This document shows positions 42,565 to 50,042 of a stretch of DNA of 64,000 nt, in pieces. The stretch is from the NCBI RefSeq assembly GCF_003955715.1, contig NZ_CP034463.1, forward strand, positions 7,812,001 to 7,876,000, given 5' to 3'. Position numbers and translations under genes: made by a program. How positions within the stretch are numbered: the first letter of the stretch is position 1; the number at the start of each line of letters is the position of its first letter. Origin of the DNA: Streptomyces aquilus (GTDB lineage: Bacteria > Actinomycetota > Actinomycetes > Streptomycetales > Streptomycetaceae). Under the pieces are notes generated by a model that did not search any database, was not told the origin of the DNA, and was given only the letters and a program-made list of their open reading frames with translations.

Positions 42565-44031
42565 CTACGCGGCGGTCACCTTCACCGGCTCCGTCCCGAC
42601 CGCGCTGTGGCGCTCGGCCCAGTTCTCCAGGGCCGTGCGGCAGGCGTGGTCGAGGTGGTGCAGGCCGGAGAGGTCCAGCTCCACCGGGCGGTCCTGGGGC
42701 AGCGCCTCCAGGCTGTCGAGGATCTTCGGCAGCCGCAGGAAGGTCGCGTTGCCCGAGAGGTACGCCTGGACGGGTCCGGCGCCCTTGTCGACGACCTCCA
42801 GCTTGAGGTGCGAGGCCTCCCAGGCGGTCTTGGCGACCGCCAGCGCGAGCCCGATGAGCACGCCCTCGAACATGCTGACCGCGACGATCGACACGGCCGT
42901 GACCATGAGGATCAGCGCCTCACCGCGGTGCTCGCGCCACAGCGAGACGACCTCCCGGACGGGGATCAGCTTGGCGCCGGAGTAGACCAGGATGCCCGCC
43001 AGGGCCGGGATCGGGATGTAGCCGAGGACGCCCGGCAGCAGCGCCGCGAACAGCAGCAGCCACACGCCGTGCAGGACCCGGGACGCCCTGGTCCGCGCGC
43101 CCGCCTGCACGTTGGCCGCGCTGCGCACGATCACCGCGGTCATCGGCAGCGCGCCGAGCACACCGCAGAGCGCGTTGCCCGCGCCCTGCGCGACCAGTTC
43201 CTTGTCGTACTCGGTGCGCGGCCCGTCGTGCAGCCGGTCCACGGCCGCCGCGCAGAACAGCGACTCGGCGGACGCGATCAGCGTGAACGCGACGATCGTG
43301 GCGAGTACGCCGACGCTCGCGAGCTCACCGAAGGCGCTGAAGGACGGCGGCTGGACGGAACCCAGCAGCCCCTGCACCTCCACCGTCGCCACCGGCATCG
43401 AGAACACCAGCGCGGCGAGCGTGGCCAGGCCGACCGCGGCGAGCGGACCGGGCACGGTACGCACCGCCGCCGGCGTCCGCTTCCACAGCACCAGCACGGC
43501 GATGGTGCCGGCGCCGAGCCCGAGCGAGGCCAGGGCCCCGCTGTCGCCGACGGCGTCGACGAGCGCGCCGGGCAGTCCGGCTATCTTGCCGAGGCCCGAG
43601 GCGGGGGCCTTGGTGTCCGCCATCGCGTACAGCTGTCCGGCGATCAGCACGAGGCCGATCCCGGCCAGCATGCCCTCGACGACGGAGACGGAGATGGCCC
43701 GGAACCAGCGGCCCAGCTTCAGGGTGCCCATGAGGATCTGGAGCAGGCCGGTGGCCAGCACGATCACCCCGAGGACGGGCAGCCCGAACTCCTGCACCGC
43801 CTCGAAGACCAGCACGGTCAGACCGGCGGCGGGCCCGGAGACCTGAAGGCTGCTGCCGCGCATGAACCCCGCGACGATGCCGCCCACGATGCCGGTGACC
43901 AGGCCCAGTTCGGCCGGGACGCCGGAGGCGACGGCCACGCCGACGCACAGCGGCAGCGCGACCAGGAAGACGACCAGGGAGGCGGCGAAGTCCTGCCGCA
44001 GGTGAGGGTATTTGGTCATCATGCCGATCAC
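42565..44031 (-). CDS. SulP-family anion transporter (bicarbonate/sulphate) with STAS domain
   Basis: Membrane transporter of 488 aa. Residues about 10-390 form the SulP core with ten or more helices (ASLVVFLVALPLCVGVAVAS, SGPAAGLTVLVF, LPMTAVIVRSAANVQAGART). The C-terminal STAS domain is short (VELDLSGLHHLDHACRTAL). The GTG at 44031 overlaps the carbonic anhydrase stop (GTGA), and the coupling suggests that bicarbonate is the substrate, as in BicA-type systems. An ATG three codons inside is an alternative start. Confidence 0.92.
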   Translation of the reverse strand: MIGMMTKYPHLRQDFAASLVVFLVALPLCVGVAVASGVPAELGLVTGIVGGIVAGFMRGSSLQVSGPAAGLTVLVFEAVQEFGLPVLGVIVLATGLLQILMGTLKLGRWFRAISVSVVEGMLAGIGLVLIAGQLYAMADTKAPASGLGKIAGLPGALVDAVGDSGALASLGLGAGTIAVLVLWKRTPAAVRTVPGPLAAVGLATLAALVFSMPVATVEVQGLLGSVQPPSFSAFGELASVGVLATIVAFTLIASAESLFCAAAVDRLHDGPRTEYDKELVAQGAGNALCGVLGALPMTAVIVRSAANVQAGARTRASRVLHGVWLLLFAALLPGVLGYIPIPALAGILVYSGAKLIPVREVVSLWREHRGEALILMVTAVSIVAVSMFEGVLIGLALAVAKTAWEASHLKLEVVDKGAGPVQAYLSGNATFLRLPKILDSLEALPQDRPVELDLSGLHHLDHACRTALENWAERHSAVGTEPVKVTAA

Positions 44032-44606
44032 AGGGCCTCGAACGCGTCGGTGTCCGCGCGGTGTTCGCGCACGGCGCCGGTGTGGACCTCGTAGTACCAG
44101 GCCCGCAGGGTGAGTTGACCGGCCGACAGCTTCTTGTCGATGAAGGGGTAGGAGCGCAGGCGCAGGACCTGGGCCAGGACGTGACTCTGCACGCCGTCGG
44201 CGACCTCGGGGTCCTCGGCCGCTCCGGCCGGGCGCGGCTCGGCGCGGGCGAGCCAGTCCCGTACGGCGGGTACGGCGTCGAGGTCGTCGCCGCGCACCAG
44301 GGCGCCGACGGCGCCGCAGTGCGAGTGGCCGCAGACCACGATGTCGCTCACGCCGAGGACCTCGACGGCGTACTCGATGGTGGCCGCCTCACTGGTGGGG
44401 TGCTCGGAGACGTACGGGGGGACGATGTTGCCCGCGGTGCGCAGCTCGAAGAGCTCGCCGGGGCGGGCGCCCGTGATCAGGGCCGGGACGACCCGTGAGT
44501 CGGAGCAGGTGATGAACAGAACCTGGGGGGATTGGCCTTCGGCGAGCTTGGCGAACTCCTCAGGGCGCTGTCCGAACAGGCGGGCGTTGTCGATGAGGGG
44601 CTGCAT
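44028..44606 (-). CDS. Beta-class carbonic anhydrase
   Basis: Zinc enzyme of 192 aa that interconverts CO2 and bicarbonate. Zinc ligands are Cys34 (ITCSDSR), His94 and Cys97 (CGHSHCGAV), with the Asp36-Arg38 dyad of the beta class. The block LRTAGNIVPP is also conserved. ATG at 44606 has a strong GGAGGAG site. It is translationally coupled to the SulP transporter and probably supplies or consumes bicarbonate at the membrane. A small ORF and a good promoter lie upstream. Confidence 0.95.
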   Translation of the reverse strand: MQPLIDNARLFGQRPEEFAKLAEGQSPQVLFITCSDSRVVPALITGARPGELFELRTAGNIVPPYVSEHPTSEAATIEYAVEVLGVSDIVVCGHSHCGAVGALVRGDDLDAVPAVRDWLARAEPRPAGAAEDPEVADGVQSHVLAQVLRLRSYPFIDKKLSAGQLTLRAWYYEVHTGAVREHRADTDAFEAL

Positions 44607-44664
44607 GTGGTGACTCCTCCTGGCGCGCCACGGCGGCGCGTCGGACGTACATGACAGTGGGGGG

Positions 44665-44913
44665 TCAGGCAGCCGGTTCCGGTGTCACGGCGGCGGAAGA
44701 CCTGAAGGGCCGCCGGGAACGGGCTGCCTGGGCTCTGCGGGCCCGCTGGGAGACGGGCCGAGCCTGGGAGAGAGCTCTACGGTGAGCTTTGGGTTGAACA
44801 TCACGGATCGTGTGCGCGGTTGCGAACGGTTCCGTGGGAGTGAACGGCCGAGGGGTGACCGGGGCGGCGGTGCGAGGCGAGAGCACGGTCGGTGCCGTCG
44901 TACCTCGAAACAT
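44665..44913 (-). CDS. Small basic protein, 82 aa, leading the carbonic anhydrase operon
   Basis: A reading frame of Arg, Pro, Ala and Thr residues without a recognised domain. Two facts favour translation: a run of GGAAGGGGGG lies directly upstream of ATG 44913, and a promoter with consensus-like boxes is placed so that the transcript would start about 17 nt upstream. The stop is 58 bp before the carbonic anhydrase start. Codon bias is weaker than in neighbouring genes, so it could be a leader ORF rather than a stable protein. Confidence 0.5.
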   Translation of the reverse strand: MFRGTTAPTVLSPRTAAPVTPRPFTPTEPFATAHTIRDVQPKAHRRALSQARPVSQRARRAQAARSRRPFRSSAAVTPEPAA

Positions 44914-44936
44914 GCGCCCCCCTTCCGGCAGTCCAC

Positions 44937-44965
44937 GACTTACGTACAGACCAAGCGTTGGTCAA
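44937..44965 (-). promoter_or_regulatory. Candidate housekeeping promoter of the carbonic anhydrase operon
   Basis: Reading the minus strand, TTGACC (44965-44960) is followed by a 17-bp spacer and TAAGTC (44942-44937). The -35 box is close to consensus and the spacing ideal; the -10 box is fair. The predicted start near 44930 leaves a short leader before ATG 44913. A second TTGACC lies 13 bp further upstream. Confidence 0.55.
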
Positions 44966-44983
44966 CGGCTGGTCAAGAAACAC

Positions 44984-45015
44984 GTTAACCCTGCAAAGTT
45001 GTTTGCAGGGTTAAC
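44984..45015. promoter_or_regulatory. Perfect 14-bp inverted repeat with 4-nt spacer
   Basis: GTTAACCCTGCAAA (44984-44997), spacer GTTG, TTTGCAGGGTTAAC (45002-45015). It lies 18 bp upstream of the -35 box of the small-ORF/carbonic anhydrase promoter and 82 bp beyond the zapE stop. It is AT-richer than its surroundings. It could be an operator or activator site, or the terminator of zapE, or both. Confidence 0.6.
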
Positions 45016-45097
45016 TTAGCGTTTCGAGCTGAAGAGAGCCTGAAAAGCGTGGGTGCCGTGGCGTGAACTGGCCCTTGACCTGGGAGCTTTCGCCGGG

Positions 45098-46243
45098 CTA
45101 GGCGGCCTCGACGAGCCGCTTGCCGTCACGGGCCAGCGCGGTGAGCCGGGAGATCGCCCGGAAGTACTTCTTGCGGTACCCGCCGTTGAGCATGTCCTCG
45201 CTGAACAGCTGGTCGAACGGCAGCCCGGAGGCGAGGACCGGGACCTCACGGTCGTAGAGCCGGTCCGCGAGGACCACGAGCCGCAGGGCCGTCGACTGGT
45301 CCGGAACCGGCCGCACATCGGTCAGGCACACCGCGTTCAGGTCATCGGTCAACGCTCCGTAACGGCTGGGGTGGACGCGGGCGAGGTGCTCCAGCAGCCG
45401 CGGGAAGTCGTCGAGCGAGGCGCCCGCGGTGGCGTACGCCGTCTTCGTCACCTGTTCGTCGGAGTACGGCGCCGGCGCCTCGGGCAGGCCGCGGTGGCGG
45501 TAGTCCTCGCCGTCGATGCGCAGGGTGCGGAAGTGGGCGCTCAGCCCCTGGATCTCGCGCAGGAAGTCGACCGCCGCGAAGCGGCCCTCGCCGAGCTTGC
45601 CGGGGAGGGTGTTGGAGGTGGCGGCGAGCGCGACGCCCGCGTCGACGAGCTTGCGCAGCAGGCTGGAGACGAGGACGGTGTCGCCCGGGTCGTCGAGCTC
45701 GAACTCGTCGATGCACAGGAGGCGGTGGTTCGAGAGCGTCTGGACCGTCTGCTGGAAGCCGAGGGCGCCCACGAGGTTGGTCAGCTCGACGAACGTGCCG
45801 AAGGCCTTGAGGGAGGGCTCGGCCGGGGTGGCGTGCCACAGGGAGGCGAGCAGGTGGGTCTTGCCGACGCCGTAGCCGCCGTCGAGGTAGACGCCGCGCG
45901 GGCCGGCGGGGGCCTTGGACCCCTTGGCCCCCTTGGCCTTCGTCTTGTCCGTGCCCTTGTCCTTGCCCTTGCCGAACCCGAAGAAGCCCCGCTTGCCGCC
46001 GGCGACGGCGTGCGCCCCGCCGAGCCCGCCCGCGAAGCCTTCGAGGACCTTGACGGCCTCGAACTGGCTGGGCTGGTTCGGGTCCGGGATGTACGTGCTG
46101 AAGCGGACCGAGTCGAAGCGCGGCGGCGGCACCATCTCGGCGACCAGGCGGTTGGCGGGCACGTGCGGCTCGCGGGCGCACAGGGACACGGGGGCCGCGT
46201 CTGCTATCGGGCTGATCCCGGAGGCGGCGGAGGAGGACGACAC
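45098..46243 (-). CDS. zapE: Cell division protein ZapE (AFG1-like ATPase)
   Basis: P-loop ATPase of 381 aa. Walker A is DGGYGVGKTHLLAS and Walker B LLCIDEFELDD; the later AATSNTLPGKLGEGRF is the sensor region of the ZapE/AFG1 family. Between residues 84 and 115 there is a Lys/Gly-rich low-complexity insert just before Walker A. In proteobacteria ZapE acts at the division ring with FtsZ; in mitochondria AFG1 helps degrade membrane proteins. The role in Streptomyces is inferred. GTG at 46243 has GGGG six bases upstream. It is divergent from the reductase gene across 37 bp. Confidence 0.92.
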   Translation of the reverse strand: MSSSSAASGISPIADAAPVSLCAREPHVPANRLVAEMVPPPRFDSVRFSTYIPDPNQPSQFEAVKVLEGFAGGLGGAHAVAGGKRGFFGFGKGKDKGTDKTKAKGAKGSKAPAGPRGVYLDGGYGVGKTHLLASLWHATPAEPSLKAFGTFVELTNLVGALGFQQTVQTLSNHRLLCIDEFELDDPGDTVLVSSLLRKLVDAGVALAATSNTLPGKLGEGRFAAVDFLREIQGLSAHFRTLRIDGEDYRHRGLPEAPAPYSDEQVTKTAYATAGASLDDFPRLLEHLARVHPSRYGALTDDLNAVCLTDVRPVPDQSTALRLVVLADRLYDREVPVLASGLPFDQLFSEDMLNGGYRKKYFRAISRLTALARDGKRLVEAA

Positions 46244-46280
46244 GGTTCCCCATGGTAGGCGTCGTGCCACACTGCACGAC

Positions 46281-47150
46281 ATGCGACGCCTGTTCCCTGT
46301 GACCGACCAGACAGCGACGAGGGCCTCCGACGGTGGGGGCGGGGACGTGGGGGCGGGGGGTGTCGGTGAGACCCCGGGGGCCTCTGGGGCTCCGGGGGCC
46401 GGTCCCAACGACCGGGAGTGGAGCCTCGCGGAGCTGGCCGCCGCCTACGCCTATCCCGAGTCCGTCACGGACCCCGGCGGTGCCCCCGTTCCCTGGCTGC
46501 GGGCCAACATGGTCTCCACGCTCGACGGGGCCGCCCAGCACGACGGGAAGTCACAGCCCATCTCCACCGCCGCCGACATGCGGATCTTCGGCACGCTGCG
46601 GGGGCTGGCGGACGTGGTCGTCGTCGGTGCGGAAACGGTACGCCAGGAGGGGTACCGCCCGGCACGCGCGCGTGCGGAGTTCGCGGAGGCCCGGGAGGCG
46701 GCCGGACAGGCTCCGGCACCGGCGATCGCGATCGTCAGCGCGAGCCTCGACCTCGACTTCTCCCTTCCGCTTTTCACCTCCCCCCTCACGCCGACCCTGA
46801 TCCTGACCGGCGCGGCCGCCGCTCCCGACCGGGTCGCCACGGCGGAGAAGGCCGGCGCCCGGGTGGTCGTCGCCGGTGACGGGGTCGGCGTGGAGCCCGC
46901 GCGGGCCGTGCGGGCGCTGGCCGACCTCGGCTTCACGCGGCTGCTCACCGAGGGCGGCCCCCGTCTTCTCGGGCAGCTCGTCGCCGCCGGGGTGCTGGAC
47001 GAGCTCTGTCTGACCGTCTCCCCGATGCTCACCGCGGGGGACGCGCAGCGGATCGCCGGAGGGCCCTTTGTCGCGGTTCCGCAACGGTTCGCACTGGTGT
47101 CTCTTTTGGAGGAGGAGGGGTTTCTCTTCGGCCGCTACCAGCGCACTTGA
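46281..47150 (+). CDS. Pyrimidine reductase family protein (RibD C-terminal-like)
   Basis: NADPH-dependent reductase-like protein of 289 aa. The dihydrofolate-reductase-like fold begins after a Gly/Ala-rich N-terminus of about 40 residues: WLRANMVSTLDGAAQ, ADVVVVGAETVRQEGY, RLLTEGGPRLLGQLVAAG and DELCLTVSPMLTAG are RibD C-terminal blocks. No deaminase domain is fused, so it is not a complete RibD; it may reduce a pyrimidine or pteridine intermediate. ATG at 46281 is the first start after the divergent zapE promoter. Confidence 0.88.
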   Translation: MRRLFPVTDQTATRASDGGGGDVGAGGVGETPGASGAPGAGPNDREWSLAELAAAYAYPESVTDPGGAPVPWLRANMVSTLDGAAQHDGKSQPISTAADMRIFGTLRGLADVVVVGAETVRQEGYRPARARAEFAEAREAAGQAPAPAIAIVSASLDLDFSLPLFTSPLTPTLILTGAAAAPDRVATAEKAGARVVVAGDGVGVEPARAVRALADLGFTRLLTEGGPRLLGQLVAAGVLDELCLTVSPMLTAGDAQRIAGGPFVAVPQRFALVSLLEEEGFLFGRYQRT

Positions 47151-47166
47151 AATTCGATCAGTGGTA

Positions 47167-47188
47167 CCGCCGGTCCCGAAAACGGCGG
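47167..47188 (+). terminator. Short hairpin after the reductase gene
   Basis: CCGCCG (47167-47172) and CGGCGG (47183-47188) can pair across a 10-nt loop, 17 bp after the stop. The stem is short, so this is only a possible terminator. Confidence 0.3.
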
Positions 47189-47283
47189 AATCAACCGTTC
47201 CGTTTAGCTTCCGACGGGCACACTGAATCTCGCAGTCCCCGTGAGATCACGGGGCAGGATGGTTTCCGCAGAAGGGGCGCGCG

Positions 47284-47757
47284 GTGTTCACTAGCGTTTT
47301 GATGATCGAGAAGGCCCTGACATCCGCCGACGTGGAGTTCGTCACGACGTTGCACGGGGACGAGCCGGTCTCCTTCCACGTGCTCCTCCAGCCGCGCGGC
47401 GACCAGGCCGACCGGCTGCTCAGGGCCATCGACGACGTGGCGCTGGGCGAACTGGACGAGGCGGCGCGCGAGCGGGAGGTCCCCGAGGGCGCGGCCGCGA
47501 AGGACTTCGGGGAGCGGGCGCTGGAGGTGTCCCTTCAGGCGCTGCGAGGCTCCGGGAACGAGGCGGAGGGGCGGCTGATCGAGGACCACCCGCTGGACGC
47601 GCTGAAGTCGCTGGTGGAGGAGATCGGCGCGGATGAGGTGATCGTGCTGACCGATCCGCACTACGTGGAGGAGTTCTTCCACCGGGACTGGGCCTCGCGG
47701 GCCCGGCACAAGGTGGGGGTGCCGGTGCTGAAGCTGTTCTCGCACAGCAAGGCGTAG
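47284..47757 (+). CDS. Conserved hypothetical protein, 157 aa (sometimes labelled indole-3-glycerol phosphate synthase)
   Basis: Soluble alpha/beta protein. It opens VLMIEKALTSADVEFVTTL, has DQADRLLRAIDDV and ends with DEVIVLTDPHYVEEFFHRDW and VGVPVLKLFSHSKA, a pattern like a small universal-stress-type fold. As I recall, homologues carry the name indole-3-glycerol phosphate synthase, but none of that enzyme's catalytic motifs or its TIM barrel is present, so the name is not supported. GTG at 47284 has GAAGGGGCG upstream; ATG at 47302 is an alternative. Confidence 0.75.
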   Translation: MFTSVLMIEKALTSADVEFVTTLHGDEPVSFHVLLQPRGDQADRLLRAIDDVALGELDEAAREREVPEGAAAKDFGERALEVSLQALRGSGNEAEGRLIEDHPLDALKSLVEEIGADEVIVLTDPHYVEEFFHRDWASRARHKVGVPVLKLFSHSKA

Positions 47758-47810
47758 CTCCGGCCGGCGGCCGGGTGTCCGTCGCTGTCGGCGGCTCGGC
47801 TTAGGCTTGG

Positions 47811-47852
47811 CCCAGCCTTATTTCATATGCACCCAGCCTTATTTCACATGCA
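47811..47852 (+). repeat. 21-bp tandem duplication in the murC leader
   Basis: Two adjacent copies of a 21-bp unit, 47811-47831 and 47832-47852, beginning CCCAGCCTTATTTCA and differing at one base (ATATGCA against ACATGCA). The duplicate ends 13 bp before the murC ATG. Each copy holds an ATG in frame with murC. Confidence 0.85.
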
Positions 47853-47865
47853 CAGGGAGACACGC

Positions 47866-49254
47866 ATGGCACCCGGCCTTCCCACCGCCATGGACCGACC
47901 GCACTTCATCGGCATCGGCGGCGCCGGGATGTCGGGGATCGCGAAGATCCTCGCGCAGCGCGGGGCGAAGGTCGCGGGCAGCGACGCCAAGGAGTCCGCG
48001 ACCGCGGAGGCGCTGCGCGCGCTGGGCGCGACCGTGCACATCGGACACGCGGCGGAGCACCTCGCCGACGACGCGAGCTGTGTCGTCGTGTCGTCGGCGA
48101 TCCGCCAGGACAACCCCGAGCTGGCCCGCGCCGCGGAGCTGGGCATCCCGGTGGTGCACCGTTCCGACGCCCTCGCGGCCCTGATGGCGGGCCTGCGCCC
48201 GATCGCGGTCGCGGGCACCCACGGCAAGACGACCACCACGTCGATGCTGGCCGTGTCGCTGAGCGAGCTCGGCCTGGACCCGTCGTACGCCATCGGCGGG
48301 GACCTCGACGCCCCCGGCTCCAACGCGCTGCACGGCGAGGGCGAGATCTTCGTCGCCGAGGCGGACGAATCGGACCGCAGCTTCCACAAGTACGCGCCCG
48401 AGGTCGCCATCGTCCTCAACGTCGAGCTGGACCACCACGCGAACTACGCGTCGATGGACGAGATCTACGAGTCCTTCGAGACCTTCGCCGGAAAGATCGT
48501 CCCCGGCGGCACGCTGGTGATCAACGCCGACCACGAGGGCGCGCGCGAGCTGACCCGACGCCTGGCGGGTTCGGTGCGGACGGTGACGTACGGAGAGGCG
48601 GAGGACGCCGACGTACGGGTCCTGTCGGTCGTGGCACAGGGCTTGAAGAGCGAGGTCACGGTCGTCCTGGACGGCACGGAGCTGGTGTTCACGGTCTCCG
48701 TCCCCGGCCGCCACTACGCGCACAACGCGGTCGCGGCCCTCGCGGCCGGCGTGGCCCTCGGCATCCCGGCGGGCGAGTTGGCGCCGGCGCTGGCGTCGTA
48801 CACCGGCGTGAAGCGGCGCCTGCAACTCAAGGGCGAGGTCGCCGGGGTCCAGGTCATCGACTCCTACGCCCACCACCCCACGGAGATGACGGCCGACCTG
48901 GAGGCCATGCGGGCGGCGGCCGGGGACGCGCGCATCCTGGTGGTGTTCCAGCCCCACCTCTTCTCCCGCACGCAGGAGCTCGGCAAGGAGATGGGCCAGT
49001 CCCTGTCCCTCGCGGACGCCTCCCTGGTCCTCGACATCTACCCGGCCCGCGAGGACCCGATCCCCGGCATCACCAGCGAGCTGATCATCGAGGCGGCGCG
49101 GGCGGCGGGCGCGGACGTGACGCCGGTCCACGACAAGGCGGAGGTCCCGTCGGTCGTGGCGGGAATGACGAAGCCGGGCGATCTGGTTCTCACCATGGGC
49201 GCGGGTGACGTGACGGACCTGGGCCCGCAGATCCTGGACCGCCTGTCGAAGTGA
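47866..49254 (+). CDS. murC: UDP-N-acetylmuramate-L-alanine ligase
   Basis: ATP-dependent Mur ligase of 462 aa that adds the first amino acid of the peptidoglycan stem. The N-terminal UDP-binding motif HFIGIGGAGMSGIAKIL, the ATP loop AVAGTHGKTTTTSM (Lys121), and the C-terminal block DSYAHHPTEM are intact. ATG at 47866 has AGGGAG six bases upstream; in-frame ATGs at 47827 and 47848 come from the tandem duplication and lack ribosome sites. In most bacteria murC is in the dcw cluster; in Streptomyces it stands apart, as here, followed by msrB. Confidence 0.96.
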   Translation: MAPGLPTAMDRPHFIGIGGAGMSGIAKILAQRGAKVAGSDAKESATAEALRALGATVHIGHAAEHLADDASCVVVSSAIRQDNPELARAAELGIPVVHRSDALAALMAGLRPIAVAGTHGKTTTTSMLAVSLSELGLDPSYAIGGDLDAPGSNALHGEGEIFVAEADESDRSFHKYAPEVAIVLNVELDHHANYASMDEIYESFETFAGKIVPGGTLVINADHEGARELTRRLAGSVRTVTYGEAEDADVRVLSVVAQGLKSEVTVVLDGTELVFTVSVPGRHYAHNAVAALAAGVALGIPAGELAPALASYTGVKRRLQLKGEVAGVQVIDSYAHHPTEMTADLEAMRAAAGDARILVVFQPHLFSRTQELGKEMGQSLSLADASLVLDIYPAREDPIPGITSELIIEAARAAGADVTPVHDKAEVPSVVAGMTKPGDLVLTMGAGDVTDLGPQILDRLSK

Positions 49255-49267
49255 GGGGCTGAGCTTC

Positions 49268-49675
49268 ATGTCGTACGACGTCGATAAGCCGGAAGAGCAG
49301 TGGCGTGCGGAGCTGACCCCGGCCGAGTACGCCGTCCTGCGCCAGGCCGGCACGGAGCCCGCCTTCACGGGCGAGTACACGAACACGAGGACGAAGGGCG
49401 TCTACTCCTGCCGCGCCTGCGGCGCCGAGCTCTTCACGTCCACCACGAAGTTCGAGTCCCACTGCGGCTGGCCCTCCTTCTACGACCCGAAGGACACCGA
49501 CGCGGTCGAGCTGATCGAGGACCGGTCGCACGGGATGGTGCGGACGGAGGTGCGGTGCGCGCGGTGCGGGTCGCATCTCGGGCATGTGTTCGAGGGTGAG
49601 GGGTATGCGACGCCGACGGATCAGCGGTACTGCATCAACAGCATCTCGCTGCGGTTGACGCCGGACGAGGGCTGA
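49268..49675 (+). CDS. msrB: Peptide-methionine (R)-S-oxide reductase
   Basis: Repairs methionine R-sulphoxide in proteins; 135 aa. Zinc is held by Cys48 and Cys51 (SCRACG) and Cys97 and Cys100 (RCARCGSHLGHVF). The catalytic cysteine is Cys122 in RYCINSISL and the likely resolving cysteine is Cys66 in SHCGWPSF. Start is ATG at 49268, 13 bp after the murC stop, so the two may be co-transcribed. Confidence 0.96.
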   Translation: MSYDVDKPEEQWRAELTPAEYAVLRQAGTEPAFTGEYTNTRTKGVYSCRACGAELFTSTTKFESHCGWPSFYDPKDTDAVELIEDRSHGMVRTEVRCARCGSHLGHVFEGEGYATPTDQRYCINSISLRLTPDEG

Positions 49676-49716
49676 TCCTCGGGTTGCCGCGGACGATCTG
49701 ACTCGGGTGGCCGGGG

Positions 49717-49914
49717 TCAGGCGAACAGGCTCGGCACGGGGCAGGTTTCCAAGGGGGCGTCGGGGCGGTCGGACCACTGCCACCAGAGGTGCCGGGTGGC
49801 GCATTTCCACAGGGCCCGGCAGGTTCGCTTGCCGTCGTCCTCGCGGACGGTGAGGACCAGGCCGCCGTACTTCAGGGGGCGACCGCATGTGGGGCACTGG
49901 GAAGGGTCGGGCAT
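49717..49914 (-). CDS. Small zinc-binding protein, 65 aa
   Basis: Begins MPDPSQCPTCGRPL with a CxxC knuckle and has further cysteines in RTCRALWKCATRH and ETCPVP, so a zinc ribbon is likely. It is rich in Trp near HLWWQWSD. ATG at 49914 was chosen over a GTG three codons earlier. It converges on msrB, 41 bp away. The function is unknown. Confidence 0.65.
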   Translation of the reverse strand: MPDPSQCPTCGRPLKYGGLVLTVREDDGKRTCRALWKCATRHLWWQWSDRPDAPLETCPVPSLFA

Positions 49915-50042
49915 GCGGCGCACCCTAGCCGGTCCCGATACCTGGCCGGCGGCCGCGCCCTGCCTGACCGGAACTCGGTCGGCTCCTCGTACGGGGACGG
50001 GATACTTGTGTCTTCTCAGGACACCGGCGATCAGGGGGCGTA

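Noticed and set aside
41641..44094. Plus-strand open frame of about 817 codons
   Set aside because: Antisense shadow across the slipin and SulP genes, rich in Asp, Arg, Gly and His; no family signal.
45075..45103. Plus-strand promoter (TTGACC near 45075 with CTAGGC 17 bp later)
   Set aside because: It would point into the antisense of zapE, and the -10 box is poor. No plus-strand gene follows.
47827..47865. Longer murC starting at ATG 47827
   Set aside because: No ribosome site precedes it, and the extra residues come from the 21-bp duplication. ATG 47866 has AGGGAG at good spacing.
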